A stretch of 64,000 bases of DNA. It comes from Pelagihabitans sp947500445 (GTDB lineage: Bacteria; Bacteroidota; Bacteroidia; Flavobacteriales; Flavobacteriaceae). Position 1 is the stretch's first letter. Each line of letters begins with the position of its first letter. A model generated the notes under the pieces. That model was not told the origin of the DNA, ran no database searches, and saw only the letters and a program-made list of their open reading frames with translations. The position numbers were made by a program, and so were the translations under genes. Below are positions 8,418 through 17,093 of this stretch, in pieces. The stretch is from contig NZ_JBNGOP010000027.1 of NCBI RefSeq assembly GCF_050589625.1, positions 11,169 through 75,168 of the forward strand, written 5' to 3'.

Positions 8418-8879
8418 TTAGATTCTTGGGGTAAAGGGCCCCAAACGTTGTCTATATTTTCGCTGAAAATAGATAAAGTAGTTGTACAGCTTAAAGTTGA
8501 GATCATAGCCATAGTCGATCCGGGAATCATAATCGATTTGCATTTGATACAACATCGGATCATAGCGTTGCGGCGATAAGGTCCGTTGGTTCCAGGCATT
8601 CACGTAAAATAGGTTGCGTCGCTCCAAGAAGGATTGAGAATAAAAGCCTTTTGGCCTAGCTACGCCCTGTAACCAAGTATTAAAACCGGGTTCGATTATA
8701 ATGAGTTCATATTCGGTAGCGTCGCTGCTTAGCAGCACGGTGTCTTGTCGGCCGTCGCTTTGGGTGAAGGCGGTTTTTTCTTCCTCGGATATGTTCAAAG
8801 CGGTATTTTTGGTAGCGGAACACCCAGGAAATATAGCGACCAAAAGAAATACTAACGAAAAACCAAGGGCAATTTTCAT
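8418..8879 (-). CDS. DUF6146-family lipoprotein
   Basis: A 153-residue protein with a lipoprotein signal (lipobox ending at Cys20 in 'FPGCSATK'). The family-typical core 'EYELIIIEPGFNTWL', 'RPKGFYSQSFLERRN' and the Tyr/Arg-rich C-terminus 'FNYFIYFQRKYRQRLG'-like are present. Function unknown. It forms a two-gene unit with the DUF6787-like membrane protein downstream. Confidence 0.7.
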   Translation of the reverse strand: MKIALGFSLVFLLVAIFPGCSATKNTALNISEEEKTAFTQSDGRQDTVLLSSDATEYELIIIEPGFNTWLQGVARPKGFYSQSFLERRNLFYVNAWNQRTLSPQRYDPMLYQMQIDYDSRIDYGYDLNFKLYNYFIYFQRKYRQRLGPFTPRI

Positions 8880-8991
8880 ATTAACGGAAGTTGTTTTGTT
8901 GTGATAAGGCCTTGTTTTCCTTCGCTTTTGCCTTTAACGATTAAAAAAATAAATAGGATGGTATTATACCCATTCTCCTTTTTTAAAGTAC

Positions 8992-9022
8992 AAAAAAAAG
9001 CCGTTCCAAAAAAGAACGGCTT
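8992..9022 (-). terminator. Rho-independent terminator of the DUF937 gene
   Basis: AAGCCGTTC (8998-9006) pairs with GAACGGCTT (9014-9022) around a seven-base loop. On the minus strand the stem is followed by a run of eight T. It lies 24 bases past the stop of the DUF937 gene. Confidence 0.85.
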
Positions 9023-9045
9023 CCTATTTCAAAGTTAAAATGGTA

Positions 9046-9687
9046 TTACTTTCCAAAAAGTCCGCCAAGAAGACTTCCAAGTCCACCGCCGCTACTTTTT
9101 CCGCTACCGAGTACCATACCTGCAACATCGTCCAAAACGCTACCATCGCCATCAGAATCCAGAAAGCTTTCGATTAGCGATTGTTGTTTAACAGCAGTGT
9201 CGCCACCACCCATTAAACCTCCGAGAAGGTCGCCGATACCGTTTGCGTTCGAAACGTTCTGTTGGCTTGCCTGCTTTCCTAAAAAGCCCATTAAAATGGG
9301 TGCCGCCACTTTTAGGATGGTACCGATCGAACCGGCGTCCAAACCTGATTTTTGGCTAAGTGCATTTTGTACCTGCGGTTGTTTTTCGCCAAGCACATGG
9401 CCCAGTATACCGGCACCGTCGTTCATTACGGAATCGTCTACACCACCTCCAAAAAGACCACTGAGGTTATCCATTATACTTCCGTCGTGTTTATTGGACA
9501 ATGCGTTCATAAGTCCTTGCGCACCTTCAGGGGTCGATGCATTTCTTTTCATAGCGCCCATTAGCACGGGTAAGGCCATGGTCAAAACGCTTCCCGCCTT
9601 TTCGGGCGATTGTCCGGTTTGTCCCGCCACGCCGCTAATGAGTTGTTTTCCCATTGGGCTGTCCAATAAGTCTAATAATCCTGCCAT
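9046..9687 (-). CDS. DUF937 domain protein
   Basis: A 213-residue, Gly/Ser/Met-rich soluble protein of the DUF937 (YidB-like) family: 'MAGLLDLLDSPMGKQLISGVAGQTG' split around the start, 'VLTMALPVLMGAMKRNAS', 'GAGILGHVLG', 'ILKVAAPILMGFLGKQ', and a Gly-rich tail 'GGGLGSLLGGLFGK'. The segment 'SFLDSDGDGSVLDDVAGM' looks like a calcium-loop-type DxDxDG motif. Function is unknown. Single gene with its own terminator. Confidence 0.8.
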   Translation of the reverse strand: MAGLLDLLDSPMGKQLISGVAGQTGQSPEKAGSVLTMALPVLMGAMKRNASTPEGAQGLMNALSNKHDGSIMDNLSGLFGGGVDDSVMNDGAGILGHVLGEKQPQVQNALSQKSGLDAGSIGTILKVAAPILMGFLGKQASQQNVSNANGIGDLLGGLMGGGDTAVKQQSLIESFLDSDGDGSVLDDVAGMVLGSGKSSGGGLGSLLGGLFGK

Positions 9688-9765
9688 AATAGTTTAGTGT
9701 TTATTAATTTAGGGTAAAGTACAAAAAAGAACAGTGGAAAAAAAGTGGTCTTAAAATTCTTGGAA

Positions 9766-10716
9766 CTATCCCAATATCGTAATAATTTGAGAAGCAAGTT
9801 CCAGGCCGATCCGGTCCTGCGCCTCTTCTGTTGCCGCCCCGATATGTGGTGATAACGAAATGCTAGGATGCATCAAAATAGGGATTTCCGGTTTGGGCTC
9901 CGATTCGAAAACATCGAGTCCTGCAAAGCGAACGGTGCCGTCCGCTATGGCATCTATCAAAGCTACTTCATCCAGTACCCCACCTCTCGCGGCATTAACG
10001 ATGCCAACGCCCTTTTTCATTTGAGCGAACTCCTTTTTCCCGATAACATATTCCTTTTGTGCCGGAACGTGGACGCTTATGAAATCCGATTGTTGCAAAA
10101 GCCTGTCCTTCTCCGTAGCCTTAAGCTTAAATTCCAGCTGCTGCCCATCAAAAAAGGGAACGGTAACGGTTACTTGCGCTAAAAACGGATCTGCATAAAC
10201 TACCTTCATGCCTACCCCGAGCGCTATTCTGGCTGTAGCCTGGCCGATTCTGCCAAATCCGATGATCCCAAGGGTCTTTCCCCTTAGTTCGCTCCCTTTG
10301 GCGTAGGCTTTTTTAAGTGCTTTAAACTTCGAATCTCCCTCTAACGGCATAGCACGGTTGGCATCGTACAAAAATCGAACACCCCCATACAAATGGGCAA
10401 ATACCAATTCAGCTACCGATTCCGAAGATGCCGCCGGGGTATTGATTACGGCAAGCCCTTTTTCTTTGGCATAGGCAACGTCAATGTTGTCCATTCCCAC
10501 TCCGCCACGGCCAATAAGCTTGAGGTCGGGGCACGAATCGATGAGTTCTTTTCGAACCTGTGTGGCGCTGCGCACCAAAAGCCCAACAATGCCATTTTCT
10601 ATAAGATAGGCCTGTAATTGTTCTTGGGCGACTTTTGTAAGGATTACCGTAAAACCCGCCGCCTCCAAGGCGTCGACACCGCTTTGGGAAATGCCGTCAT
10701 TTGCTAATATTTTCAT
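9766..10716 (-). CDS. serA: D-3-phosphoglycerate dehydrogenase
   Basis: A 316-residue D-2-hydroxyacid dehydrogenase. Nucleotide motif GFGRIG at 153-158; catalytic R244 ('NAARGG'), E273 ('DVFESEP') and H291 ('SPHIGAAT'). No C-terminal ACT domain, so it is the short form without the classical serine-binding regulatory domain. Position directly downstream of serC (66-base gap, same strand) supports the phosphoglycerate-to-phosphohydroxypyruvate step of serine synthesis rather than another hydroxyacid. Insertion around 180-200 ('VTVTVPFFDGQQLEF') is slightly longer than usual. Confidence 0.9.
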   Translation of the reverse strand: MKILANDGISQSGVDALEAAGFTVILTKVAQEQLQAYLIENGIVGLLVRSATQVRKELIDSCPDLKLIGRGGVGMDNIDVAYAKEKGLAVINTPAASSESVAELVFAHLYGGVRFLYDANRAMPLEGDSKFKALKKAYAKGSELRGKTLGIIGFGRIGQATARIALGVGMKVVYADPFLAQVTVTVPFFDGQQLEFKLKATEKDRLLQQSDFISVHVPAQKEYVIGKKEFAQMKKGVGIVNAARGGVLDEVALIDAIADGTVRFAGLDVFESEPKPEIPILMHPSISLSPHIGAATEEAQDRIGLELASQIITILG

Positions 10717-10782
10717 ATTGTAGTTCTAAAAAGTAACCCAAAAAATGTTTCCGTTCATCAATAGGCACTGTTGTACGTTTGT

Positions 10783-11847
10783 TTAGGCTTTTCGTTCAAT
10801 ATCGCTCATCACATCTACCAAAATACCGACACTCTCCAAGGGGAGGGCATTGTACATGGATGCCCGATAGCCGCCCACGGAGCGATGTCCGTTCAGTCCA
10901 TTGATACCCGCTTCTTTCAAAAGCTTATCGAACGTATCCTTTAAGCGTTCGTCGGCAATGGTAAAGGTGGCGTTCATGTTCGAACGGTCCTCTTTGTTGG
11001 CATACCCATTGAACATGGGATTGAGGTCAATTTCCGAATAAAGCAGTTGTGCCTTTTTCTCATTGGTTTCTTCGATGGCTGCTACACCTCCCAGATTTTT
11101 CAGCCATTCCAAGGTCAGCATTGAGGTATATACCGCAAAAACCGATGGGGTGTTGAACATGCTATCCTTTGAAATATGCACCTGATAATCCATCATGGAT
11201 GGGATTTTGCGCGATACCTTGCCCAAAACGTCTTCTTTAATAACAACCAATGTGGCGCCCGCCGGTCCCATATTCTTTTGTGCCCCCGCATAAATGATGT
11301 CGAACATTGAAAAATCGAGCTCCCTAGAGAAAATATCGGAACTCATATCGCACACCAATGGGGCGTCGGTTTTCGGGAATTTTTTGATTTGGGTGCCAAA
11401 AATGGTGTTATTGGAGGTCAAATGGAGGTAATCGAGTCCCTCGGGAACTGCATACCCTTTTGGGATGTAATTGAAATTTTCGTCTTTTGAAGATCCCACT
11501 TCTACAACATCTCCGAACAGTTTGGCCTCTTTAATGGCCTTATCGCTCCAAGTTCCCGTATTCAGATATCCTGCCTTGTTTTCCAAAAGATTGTAGGCCA
11601 CCATTAAAAACTCCATGCTGGCACCGCCCTGCAAAAAGAGCGCCTTGTAGCCTTTGTTTTCCAGCCCCAACAGTTCTAGCGCCAAAGCACGGGCATTTTC
11701 CATAACGGCGACAAAGTCGGGGCTCCTATGTGATATCTCGATAAGGGAAAGGCCAGACTCGTTAAAATCCATAACCGCTTGCGAAGCTTTTAAAAGTACT
11801 TCTTGGGGTAAAATGCAAGGTCCTGCGCTAAAATTGTGTTTTTTCAT
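10783..11847 (-). CDS. serC: Phosphoserine aminotransferase
   Basis: A 354-residue PLP enzyme converting 3-phosphohydroxypyruvate to phosphoserine. 'HNFSAGPCILP' at the start, 'FLQGGASMEF', 'SNNTIFGTQ' and the PLP lysine K191 in 'YAGAQKNMGPAG' are all diagnostic, with 'GHRSVGGYRASMYNA' near the end. Length is normal. First gene of the serC-serA pair; its upstream region carries repeat copy B starting 35 bases before the start codon. Confidence 0.97.
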   Translation of the reverse strand: MKKHNFSAGPCILPQEVLLKASQAVMDFNESGLSLIEISHRSPDFVAVMENARALALELLGLENKGYKALFLQGGASMEFLMVAYNLLENKAGYLNTGTWSDKAIKEAKLFGDVVEVGSSKDENFNYIPKGYAVPEGLDYLHLTSNNTIFGTQIKKFPKTDAPLVCDMSSDIFSRELDFSMFDIIYAGAQKNMGPAGATLVVIKEDVLGKVSRKIPSMMDYQVHISKDSMFNTPSVFAVYTSMLTLEWLKNLGGVAAIEETNEKKAQLLYSEIDLNPMFNGYANKEDRSNMNATFTIADERLKDTFDKLLKEAGINGLNGHRSVGGYRASMYNALPLESVGILVDVMSDIERKA

Positions 11848-11882
11848 GTCGAACGATTGTTTATCCTATAAATTTATGTAAT

Positions 11883-12037
11883 GAACTCGTTTAAACTTTT
11901 CTTTTCCCTACCAATACCATTTTACGCACTTGTTTTGCCGTTTTTAGAAACCATAGCCCGGTTATAAGCACTAAAGATGACTTCACAACGGCACAAAAGC
12001 CGGTTTTCTAGGTCCCAAACAACGTTGAAACAAGTTC
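11883..12037. repeat. Intergenic element copy B with imperfect terminal inverted repeats
   Basis: Left end GAACTCGTTTAAACTTTT (11883-11900); right end AACGTTGAAACAAGTTC (12021-12037), 14 of 17 positions matching as an inverted repeat. The minus strand contains GCTTATAACCGGGCTATGG, similar to the GCATAGCAGGGCTACGG block of copy C. More diverged than copies A and C. It fills most of the 312-base gap between serC and the acyl-CoA reductase gene; no coding capacity is supported there. Confidence 0.55.
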
Positions 12038-12159
12038 AAAGAAAAACCGCGGTCGCCAAAAAAACCAATCATGTTGCGTCTTGCGCGGTGTTTCATTTTT
12101 TAAAGGCTAAAGATGCTAATTTTCTAAGGAAGTATTGCGGAAATCGGCCGCTAATTCTA

Positions 12160-13209
12160 TTATATTTTCAACAGGAAATCAACAGTGTCCACACCATCTG
12201 CATAGTCGTCCAGCGAAGGTTTTTGGGTTTCGCCAAAACCGACCGACTCCATTGGAAAGCCGTCGGATACGATACATTGTAGTTGTTCCCTGTCTTGGGA
12301 AAGCCGGGTCTCCAAAGCTGCGGCGTTTTCATAATACTCATAAAACAGGCAGGCGATCGGTGAGGCATAGCCGGTATCTTCTTTCAACAACAGAAAACCA
12401 TTGTCCTTTAAAAGGTATTCGGACATAAGGTATACTGCCTTGTTATAGTCGTAATTGTTCCCATATTTCAATTCGTTGACAATGGGGTGAAACGCATAGA
12501 TCGCCTTAAAAAAGAGGTCAAAATCATAGGATTTTGGCACAAATAACTTGGATACACTTCTGCATCCCAAACCAAAATAGCGAAAAACATCCTGTCCGAG
12601 CCCTTTCAATTGCGCTGTACTTTCCTTACCGCTAAGTACGGCTACGGAATTCCGGTTTTTCCGGATAATATGGGGCACCTTGCCGAAGTAGTGCTCAAAG
12701 TACCGAGCGGTGTTATTGCTTCCCGTAGCGATAACCGCTTCGAAACCGTTGATGGTGCCTTCCTTAAACTCGATTTTGGATTCAAGTGAAGGTTCTACAT
12801 GAATAAGGTAATCCGCTATAAAAGTGATCAGTGCGCTGTCATTCGAAGAAAGTTTGCAAAGGGCTTTGTTTCCTGTAAGTAAAATGCATAGGAAGTCGTG
12901 TAGGCCCACCAACGGAATATTTCCGGCCATGATCAAGGCCACGGTTTTGGGTGTCCCTAACGAGGTTGCGTTAACGTCATAAGCCTGCAGCCAAGTGGTC
13001 AGTTTTGTTTCGGTCAATAGGTCGCCCCAATTTTGAAGGGCAAAATGTACATTTTCCTCGGTAAACCATTTGTTTTGCTGTCGCGCCAAACGTATTCCAT
13101 CGCGCAATCGCGATTTCCACTCCGATGTTTCCGCGGGATCGTTGCAAAAATCCCGTAAAAATGAACCAAGTGTTACAAATGCCTTAAATGTCGGTTGTTG
13201 GTCGATCAT
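12160..13209 (-). CDS. Acyl-CoA reductase (LuxC-like)
   Basis: A 349-residue protein counted from the ATG at 13207-13209; a TTG four codons earlier is possible but less likely. It has the LuxC/aldehyde-dehydrogenase-like pattern: 'LIMAGNIPLVGLHDF', 'KLSSNDSAL', 'ATGSNNTARYFEHYF', 'GLGCRSVSKLFVP' with the catalytic-type Cys, and 'KAVYLMSEYLL'. Enzymes of this family reduce acyl-CoA or acyl groups to aldehydes with NADPH. It is divergent from a 2x[4Fe-4S] ferredoxin gene and upstream of serC, an arrangement I recall in many flavobacteria. The physiological substrate is unknown. Confidence 0.8.
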   Translation of the reverse strand: MIDQQPTFKAFVTLGSFLRDFCNDPAETSEWKSRLRDGIRLARQQNKWFTEENVHFALQNWGDLLTETKLTTWLQAYDVNATSLGTPKTVALIMAGNIPLVGLHDFLCILLTGNKALCKLSSNDSALITFIADYLIHVEPSLESKIEFKEGTINGFEAVIATGSNNTARYFEHYFGKVPHIIRKNRNSVAVLSGKESTAQLKGLGQDVFRYFGLGCRSVSKLFVPKSYDFDLFFKAIYAFHPIVNELKYGNNYDYNKAVYLMSEYLLKDNGFLLLKEDTGYASPIACLFYEYYENAAALETRLSQDREQLQCIVSDGFPMESVGFGETQKPSLDDYADGVDTVDFLLKI

Positions 13210-13374
13210 ATACTTGTGCAAAAATGTTTTAGGGGTTACCTTTGTTCAAAAGTAAGGATTACGGCGCGATATTTTTAAGGTGAAGCGTAAGGTTGTCCTT
13301 GAACAGCGTACAAACTAAAAGATATTCGACAAGGGATGCCCGGGTTCGATATCGGTTTACAGAAAAAGACGATT

Positions 13375-13728
13375 ATGGCTATTATCATAACAGACGAATG
13401 TATCAATTGTGGGGCTTGTGAACCCGAATGTCCGAACACGGCCATTTATGAGGGCGCCGACGAATGGCGTTACAGCGACGGAACGTCATTGGAAGGTTCG
13501 GTAGTGCTTCCGGACGGCAAAGCGGTCGATGCGGACGAGGTACAGGAGCCGATCAGCGATGAAATTTATTATATTTCCCCGGACAAGTGTACCGAATGCA
13601 TGGGCTTTCATGAGGAGCCACAATGTGCAGCGGTATGCCCTGTTGATTGCTGTGTACCCGATGAAGATCGGGTAGAATCGGAAGAAACCCTCTTAGGGAA
13701 GCAAAAATTTATGCATCCGGAGGGGTAA
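13375..13728 (+). CDS. 2x[4Fe-4S] ferredoxin
   Basis: A 117-residue ferredoxin from the ATG at 13375 (an upstream ATG at 13336 adds 13 atypical residues). Cluster I ligands are C9, C12, C15 and C19 ('CINCGACEPECPN'); cluster II uses C72, C75, C84 and C88, with an eight-residue insertion between the second and third Cys ('CTECMGFHEEPQC'), as in Allochromatium-type (Alvin) ferredoxins. Extra C92-C93 follow. A ~50-residue spacer separates the clusters. Divergent from the acyl-CoA reductase gene, so it may supply electrons there; that is inference. Confidence 0.9.
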   Translation: MAIIITDECINCGACEPECPNTAIYEGADEWRYSDGTSLEGSVVLPDGKAVDADEVQEPISDEIYYISPDKCTECMGFHEEPQCAAVCPVDCCVPDEDRVESEETLLGKQKFMHPEG

Positions 13729-13928
13729 TCTTCATTTTAGCGATTGTTTTTGGTGATGAGCATTAGTTTGTTTTTATCCTCAGTTTACACTACCATGCTT
13801 TAACGTATTAAAAAACCTTTCAAAACGGCTCAATGCTATTTTTATGCGGCATTAGGGGTGTTGTTTCTTATCTTAGCATTTTTTTACACATAGTAGTTAC
13901 ACAACCATTCAATTTATAATACAATTCG

Positions 13929-15023
13929 ATGAAAGCAGGTATCGTAGGATTGCCCAACGTAGGGAAATCCACATTGTTCAATTGTCTGTCCAATGCAAAG
14001 GCACAAAGTGCTAATTTTCCTTTTTGTACCATAGAACCCAACATTGGTGTCGTAAACGTGCCGGATGCGCGATTGCAAAAATTGGAAGGTCTTGTAAATC
14101 CGGAAAAGGTAATTCCTGCCACGGTCGAAATCGTAGATATTGCCGGATTGGTCAAAGGAGCCAGCAAAGGAGAGGGGTTGGGCAATCAATTTCTGGGAAA
14201 CATTCGCGAAACCGATGCCATACTGCATGTACTCCGGTGTTTTGACAATGATAATATCGTACACGTCGATGGTTCCGTAGATCCTATTCGGGACAAAGAA
14301 ACCATTGATATGGAACTGCAGTTGAAGGACTTGGAAACGGTAGAAAAAAAATTGGATAAGGTAAAGCGTGCGGCAAAAACCGGGAACAAGGACGCCCAAA
14401 AGGAAGAAACGGTATTGTTGCGGCTTAAAGAAGGGCTGGAATCCGGAACTTCGGTACGCGCCATTGCCATCGATGAAGATGCTCGGGCCGAATATGTGCG
14501 GCCTTTACAGTTCATCACCGACAAACCGGTAATGTATGTCTGCAATGTGGACGAGGGTGCCGCTGTTGATGGGAACGTCTATGTTGATACGGTAAAGAAG
14601 GCGGTTGCCGGCGAAAATGCCGAAGTGGTCGTGCTTGCCGTTGGTACGGAGGCCGATATTACGGAGCTGGACACCTACGAGGAACGACAGCTGTTTCTGG
14701 AAGACCTTGGCCTTTCGGAACCCGGTTCCGCAAAACTGATCCGAGGCGCATACGCACTGTTGCAACTGGAGACCTATTTTACCGCAGGGGAAAAGGAGGT
14801 GCGAGCGTGGACCATCCCCGTGGGTGCTACAGCTCCCCAGGCGGCAGGGGTAATCCATACCGATTTTGAAAAAGGGTTTATTCGTGCCGAGGTCATTTCG
14901 TATCACGATTACGAGAACTACGGTAGTGAAACCAAGGTGAAGGAGGCAGGTAAAATGCGCGTGGAGGGAAAAGACTATGTGGTGCAGGACGGTGATGTCA
15001 TGCATTTTCGATTCAACGTATAG
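13929..15023 (+). CDS. ychF: Redox-regulated ATPase YchF/Ola1
   Basis: A 364-residue Obg-like P-loop protein (family length ~363). G1 'GLPNVGKST' at residues 6-14, G3 'DIAGLVKGASKGEGLGNQF', coiled-coil middle (~120-200), and the TGS domain at the end ('GATAPQAAGVIHTDFEKGF', 'YVVQDGDVMHFRFNV'). YchF binds ribosomes and prefers ATP over GTP. The gene is monocistronic, 200 bases after the ferredoxin gene. Confidence 0.97.
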   Translation: MKAGIVGLPNVGKSTLFNCLSNAKAQSANFPFCTIEPNIGVVNVPDARLQKLEGLVNPEKVIPATVEIVDIAGLVKGASKGEGLGNQFLGNIRETDAILHVLRCFDNDNIVHVDGSVDPIRDKETIDMELQLKDLETVEKKLDKVKRAAKTGNKDAQKEETVLLRLKEGLESGTSVRAIAIDEDARAEYVRPLQFITDKPVMYVCNVDEGAAVDGNVYVDTVKKAVAGENAEVVVLAVGTEADITELDTYEERQLFLEDLGLSEPGSAKLIRGAYALLQLETYFTAGEKEVRAWTIPVGATAPQAAGVIHTDFEKGFIRAEVISYHDYENYGSETKVKEAGKMRVEGKDYVVQDGDVMHFRFNV

Positions 15024-15060
15024 CGCTCCCTTTTTAAGAGATTCAAAAGCACAAAAAGCG

Positions 15061-15080
15061 GTATTTTAATCTTAAAATAC
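15061..15080. promoter_or_regulatory. Perfect AT-rich palindrome upstream of parE
   Basis: GTATTTTA-ATCT-TAAAATAC, arms of eight bases. It lies 38 bases after ychF and 127 bases before parE. It has no T-run of a terminator, so it may be an operator or a chance AT hairpin. Confidence 0.3.
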
Positions 15081-15206
15081 GAGCCGTTGTGTAGCAACCG
15101 CTATCAACAATCTTTTTGCACGGTTTGTTAATTACTTTAACGTGAAGGGGTTTTATCTTTTTGAAAGCCATACTATCTTTAACGACACTTTCGAAAAACT
15201 CCTCGC

Positions 15207-17069
15207 ATGTCAGAAAAGAACCAATATACCGAAGACAATATACGTTCGCTCGATTGGAAAGAGCACATACGTTTGCGTCCGGGTATGTATATCGGGAAAC
15301 TTGGGGACGGTTCTTCGGCCGACGACGGCATCTACATCCTATTAAAAGAAGTAATCGATAACTGTATCGATGAATTTGTGATGGGGTCGGGAAAAACAAT
15401 AGAGATCAGCATCAAGGACCAACGTGTAAAGGTGCGTGACTATGGTAGGGGAATTCCCTTGGGAAAAGTGGTCGATGTGGTCTCCAAAATGAATACGGGA
15501 GGGAAATACGACAGCCGGGCATTTAAAAAGTCCGTTGGACTTAACGGGGTCGGTACCAAAGCCGTTAACGCACTTTCCAGTTTTTTTGAAGTACAGTCTT
15601 CCCGCGAGAACAAAGTAAAAACGGCCCAATTTCAAAAAGGGGACCTGACCTTGGAAGAGGGCCCCATGGAAACGTCCAAGCGTAAAGGGACCAAAGTAAC
15701 CTTTGTTCCCGACGAAGCCATTTTTAAAAAATTCAAGTACCGTAATGAATATGTGGAGCGTATGCTCTGGAACTATGTGTACCTGAATCCGGGGCTGACC
15801 ATTGTTTTCAACGGGGAAAAGTTTTATTCCGAGAACGGATTGAAAGATCTGTTGGAGAACAACAACAATGTAGAGGATATGTTGTACCCGGTCATCCATT
15901 TAAAGGGGGACGACATCGAGGTGGCCATTACCCATAGTAAGACCCAGTATAGCGAGGAATACCATTCTTTTGTAAACGGGCAGCACACCACTCAGGGCGG
16001 TACGCATCAAGCCGCTTTTCGGGAGGCCATCGTAAAGACCGTCCGGGATTTTTACGGAAAAAGTTATGATGCCTCCGATATTCGCAAATCGATCATCAGT
16101 GCCGTTTCCATAAAGGTGATGGAGCCGGTTTTTGAGAGCCAGACCAAAACCAAACTGGGCTCTACGGAAATGGGCGGTAATTTCCCCACGGTGCGCAGTT
16201 ATATCAACGATTTTGTCGGGAAGTATCTGGACAATTACCTTCACAAGAATCCGGAAACCGCCGAAAAGTTACAGCGCAAGATCATGATGGCCGAAAAGGA
16301 GCGTAAAGAACTTTCCGGAATACGAAAGTTGGCCAGGGACCGCGCCAAAAAATCCAACCTGCACAACAAGAAATTACGGGATTGTCGCGTGCATTTGGGC
16401 GATATGAAAAAAGACAATAGGTTGGACAGCACCTTATTTATAACGGAAGGGGATTCGGCTTCCGGATCCATTACCAAATCGAGGGACGTAAATACCCAAG
16501 CGGTATTCAGTTTGCGGGGAAAACCGTTGAACTCCTACGGAATGTCCAAAAAAATCGTTTACGAGAACGAGGAGTTCAATTTGTTGCAAGCGGCATTGAA
16601 TATTGAAGAGTCTTTGGAAGATCTTCGGTACAATAACATTGTAATCGCCACTGATGCCGACGTCGACGGGATGCATATCCGCTTGTTGCTGATCACCTTT
16701 TTTCTACAGTTTTTTCCCGAAGTCATCAAAGAAGGCCACCTGTACATTTTACAGACCCCCTTGTTTCGGGTCCGTAACAAAAAAGAGACCATCTATTGCT
16801 ATAGTGATGAAGAACGCCGTAACGCCATCCAAAAGCTAAAGGGCAAGCCGGAAATTACCCGTTTTAAGGGACTAGGGGAAATTTCTCCCGATGAGTTTCA
16901 GCATTTTATCGGGGACGATATCCGTTTGGAGCCCGTGATGCTCGACAAGGCGATGTCCATTGAGGAGCTGTTACGGTTTTATATGGGCAAAAACACCCCG
17001 AGCAGACAGGAATTTATCATCGAAAACCTTAAAGTAGAAATAGACCTAGTCGAAGAAAACCAATACTAA
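15207..17069 (+). CDS. parE: DNA topoisomerase IV subunit B
   Basis: A 620-residue ATPase subunit of a type IIA topoisomerase. GHKL ATP site: 'EVIDNCIDEF', 'DYGRGIPLG', 'GLNGVGTKAVNALS'; TOPRIM domain with 'TEGDSASGS' and the metal motif 'DADVDGMHIR'. The short length and the partner gene parC 24 bases downstream identify ParE rather than GyrB. Works with ParC to decatenate daughter chromosomes. Start at 15207 gives the typical 'YTEDNIRSLDWKEHIRLRPGMYIG' N-terminus. Confidence 0.95.
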   Translation: MSEKNQYTEDNIRSLDWKEHIRLRPGMYIGKLGDGSSADDGIYILLKEVIDNCIDEFVMGSGKTIEISIKDQRVKVRDYGRGIPLGKVVDVVSKMNTGGKYDSRAFKKSVGLNGVGTKAVNALSSFFEVQSSRENKVKTAQFQKGDLTLEEGPMETSKRKGTKVTFVPDEAIFKKFKYRNEYVERMLWNYVYLNPGLTIVFNGEKFYSENGLKDLLENNNNVEDMLYPVIHLKGDDIEVAITHSKTQYSEEYHSFVNGQHTTQGGTHQAAFREAIVKTVRDFYGKSYDASDIRKSIISAVSIKVMEPVFESQTKTKLGSTEMGGNFPTVRSYINDFVGKYLDNYLHKNPETAEKLQRKIMMAEKERKELSGIRKLARDRAKKSNLHNKKLRDCRVHLGDMKKDNRLDSTLFITEGDSASGSITKSRDVNTQAVFSLRGKPLNSYGMSKKIVYENEEFNLLQAALNIEESLEDLRYNNIVIATDADVDGMHIRLLLITFFLQFFPEVIKEGHLYILQTPLFRVRNKKETIYCYSDEERRNAIQKLKGKPEITRFKGLGEISPDEFQHFIGDDIRLEPVMLDKAMSIEELLRFYMGKNTPSRQEFIIENLKVEIDLVEENQY

Positions 17070-17093
17070 CCAAACTAATACGGACTTTTCCGA

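Noticed and set aside
11977..12282. A 101-codon plus-strand frame between serC and the acyl-CoA reductase gene
   Set aside because: It runs through repeat copy B and then antisense to the acyl-CoA reductase; composition is not protein-like.
12160..13209. Bioluminescence (lux) locus
   Set aside because: Only a LuxC-like reductase is present; luxA, luxB, luxD and luxE are absent.
15061..15080. Rho-independent terminator after ychF
   Set aside because: The palindrome is perfect but A/T only and without a following T-run, so it is listed as a possible operator with low confidence.
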